NCBI GenBank assembly: GCA_937858235.1
Contig: CALLZZ010000455.1
Span: forward strand, 1-6,331
Direction: 5' to 3'
From: an uncultured Clostridia bacterium
GTDB lineage: Bacteria; Bacillota; Clostridia; Oscillospirales; Oscillospiraceae
Length of the DNA stretch: 6,331 nucleotides
The notes beneath the pieces are model-generated. The model did no database searches. It worked only from the letters and a program-made list of their open reading frames with translations, and was not told where the DNA came from. Shown here piece by piece: positions 5,412 to 6,331 of this stretch; the first letter of the stretch is position 1, and each line of letters opens with the position of its first letter. Position numbers and translations under genes: made by a program.

Positions 5412-5915
5412 TTACCACCATTTCTGCTGCCAAAGGTTGAACTGCGCATCCTCTACAGCCTGCTGCTCCTGCGCCAGACGGATGGATTTTTCCACCGCCT
5501 GATCCAAAAAATCCGTATCAAATCCTGCGGTTTCATAACCCTCGGCGATGGTGTGGAGATAAAAATCCGAGGGTGCGCCGAACTCCCTGCCGTCATTCAT
5601 GATGTAGACCATTGCATTCACTGGCTTGTCGTTCAGATCCACCTCCAGCATTTCCTTGCGATAAAAATTGGGGTATCCCTCATAACGGTCGAGGGAAAGC
5701 TCATCCTGCGGCCTGATTTTCCATAAAAGCACAGGCACAGAGTTGCCCTCCAGCGGCTCAATGGTAGCAACGGCACCACGGCTGCCGCCACGGAACAGCA
5801 GTTCATATCCTTTGATCTCGCTGGCTCCCACCACCTTGGCGGTGGGGCAGCGGAATGCCATCTGCGGCAGATTCAGATTGCTGCCATAGGCAATGTATAA
5901 GCGGTTCTTAGCCAT
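5412..5915 (-). CDS. Gamma-glutamylcyclotransferase-like (AIG2/GGCT fold) protein
   Basis: The 167-residue protein starts with the family signature: a strand into YGSN (residues 10-13, LYIAYGSNLN), the backbone-binding loop of the GGCT fold. The second hallmark, LDRYEGYPNFY, places the expected catalytic Glu at position 79 and the Tyr at 85. Members cyclise gamma-glutamyl amines, releasing 5-oxoproline. Length and order fit a complete single-domain enzyme; a helical tail rich in Gln (143-167) follows. The start at 5915 is preferred over 5930 because AGGAGG (complement 5920-5925) lies just before it. It begins 15 bases after the amidoligase stop, so both form one operon. Gamma-glutamylcyclotransferase-like proteins are known neighbours of amidoligases in Firmicutes (Iyer and colleagues' amidoligase survey), where the pair is thought to make and remove glutamyl-amide-type links. 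The substrate here is unknown. Confidence 0.85.
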   Translation of the reverse strand: MAKNRLYIAYGSNLNLPQMAFRCPTAKVVGASEIKGYELLFRGGSRGAVATIEPLEGNSVPVLLWKIRPQDELSLDRYEGYPNFYRKEMLEVDLNDKPVNAMVYIMNDGREFGAPSDFYLHTIAEGYETAGFDTDFLDQAVEKSIRLAQEQQAVEDAQFNLWQQKWW

Positions 5916-5930
5916 ATTTCCTCCTATCAT

Positions 5931-6331
5931 TCACATTCTCATAGTAAAAGCCGGGGCATCTTCTGCCTCGGCTTCGGTTGGTTCGGAAACAGTCGGCTGG
6001 GCTTCCTGCCGTGCCTGCTCCAGCTCTTTTTCTTTTTTCTGCCGCATCCGTTCCTTTTGTTTTTCTGCCTGAGCCGGATCACGCCAAGCGATGCAGCCGT
6101 CCAGATTTTTCAGCAGATGCTCACGGGCTGTCTTGAATTCATCGCCGATTAATCCCAAGCGCAGCAGCCAAGTCCGGAAGGTGTACTTTTCATTGGTTGT
6201 CTGTGTCTTGGTTCGACTGGCGCAACGCTGGTTGAGCGCCTGTGCGGAAATGGCCATGCACAGCTGAATATAGGCCTTGATTTTACCGGCATGGGTGGTT
6301 CCGTTGAACAACCGGAACTCCACCGTGCCTT
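5931..6331 (-). CDS. Amidoligase family protein, C-terminal part (start outside window)
   Basis: The last 132 residues are present; the frame is open to the right edge, where GTVEFRLFNGTTHAGK continues without a start (the apparent GTG at 6323 is internal). That segment matches the conserved C-terminal core of the Amidoligase_2 family, glutamine-synthetase/GCS-like enzymes that use ATP to join a carboxyl to an amine. The following helices (KIKAYIQLCMAISAQALNQR, then YTFRTWLLRLGLIGDEFK) also fit. The final 45 residues form a charged, Gln/Lys/Glu-rich tail with a run of QKERMRQKKEKELEQ that may be coiled coil. The catalytic residues are mostly outside the window. The gene sits directly before the GGCT-like gene. 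Such pairs on mobile elements are proposed to modify peptides or cell-wall components; the target is unknown. Confidence 0.8.
   Translation of the reverse strand, partial: GTVEFRLFNGTTHAGKIKAYIQLCMAISAQALNQRCASRTKTQTTNEKYTFRTWLLRLGLIGDEFKTAREHLLKNLDGCIAWRDPAQAEKQKERMRQKKEKELEQARQEAQPTVSEPTEAEAEDAPAFTMRM

Noticed and set aside
1..6331. CRISPR array, tRNA, rRNA or insertion-sequence transposase
   Set aside because: I saw no regularly spaced repeats, no tRNA-like cloverleaf, no rRNA-like stretch and no transposase motif on either strand.

Overview
The window is a piece of an integrative and conjugative (or mobilizable) element of the kind found in gut Clostridia (Oscillospiraceae/Lachnospiraceae type). 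The evidence is the gene set, almost all on the minus strand: an amidoligase end, a gamma-glutamylcyclotransferase-like (AIG2/GGCT) protein, a membrane-anchored M23 peptidase, small proteins resembling DUF6329 and DUF6103, a ribbon-helix-helix (RHH) protein, and the first residues of a MobP3-type relaxase. Ribosome-binding sites are strong AGGAGG-type, as in Firmicutes. The genus cannot be read from the window.

Layout in transcription order, from right to left: amidoligase C-terminus (6331-5931), GGCT-like enzyme (5915-5412), M23 peptidase (5014-3923), DUF6329-like (3907-3281), DUF6103-like (3264-3010), a non-coding stretch of about 390 bases with strong inverted repeats that looks like an origin of transfer (core about 2752-2821), RHH protein (2616-2203), small helical protein (2116-1829), a large AT-rich cargo gene (1755-292, probably to 144), a terminator (130-97), and the relaxase start (70-1). 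The RHH protein and relaxase would form the relaxosome at the inverted repeats. The M23 enzyme would open the cell wall for the transfer channel. The amidoligase/GGCT pair belongs to a peptide-modification theme known on mobile elements.

Two insertions stand out against this backbone. The first is the cargo gene at 144-1805, clearly AT-rich. It encodes a protein of about 490-540 residues with a C-terminal PD-(D/E)XK nuclease signature and an unfamiliar N-terminal half. Its promoter lies in a near-perfect 21-bp palindrome that also holds its ribosome-binding site. Its last 50 or so codons continue in the +1 frame past the annotated stop and end just before a terminator. This is the best candidate for an undescribed system, perhaps a single-gene defence or element-maintenance nuclease. 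The second is a lone plus-strand gene (5101-5409) with its own extended -10 promoter, set between GGCT and M23. It encodes a 102-residue protein with a striking Gly-rich motif, and the M23 gene next to it has only a TTG start.
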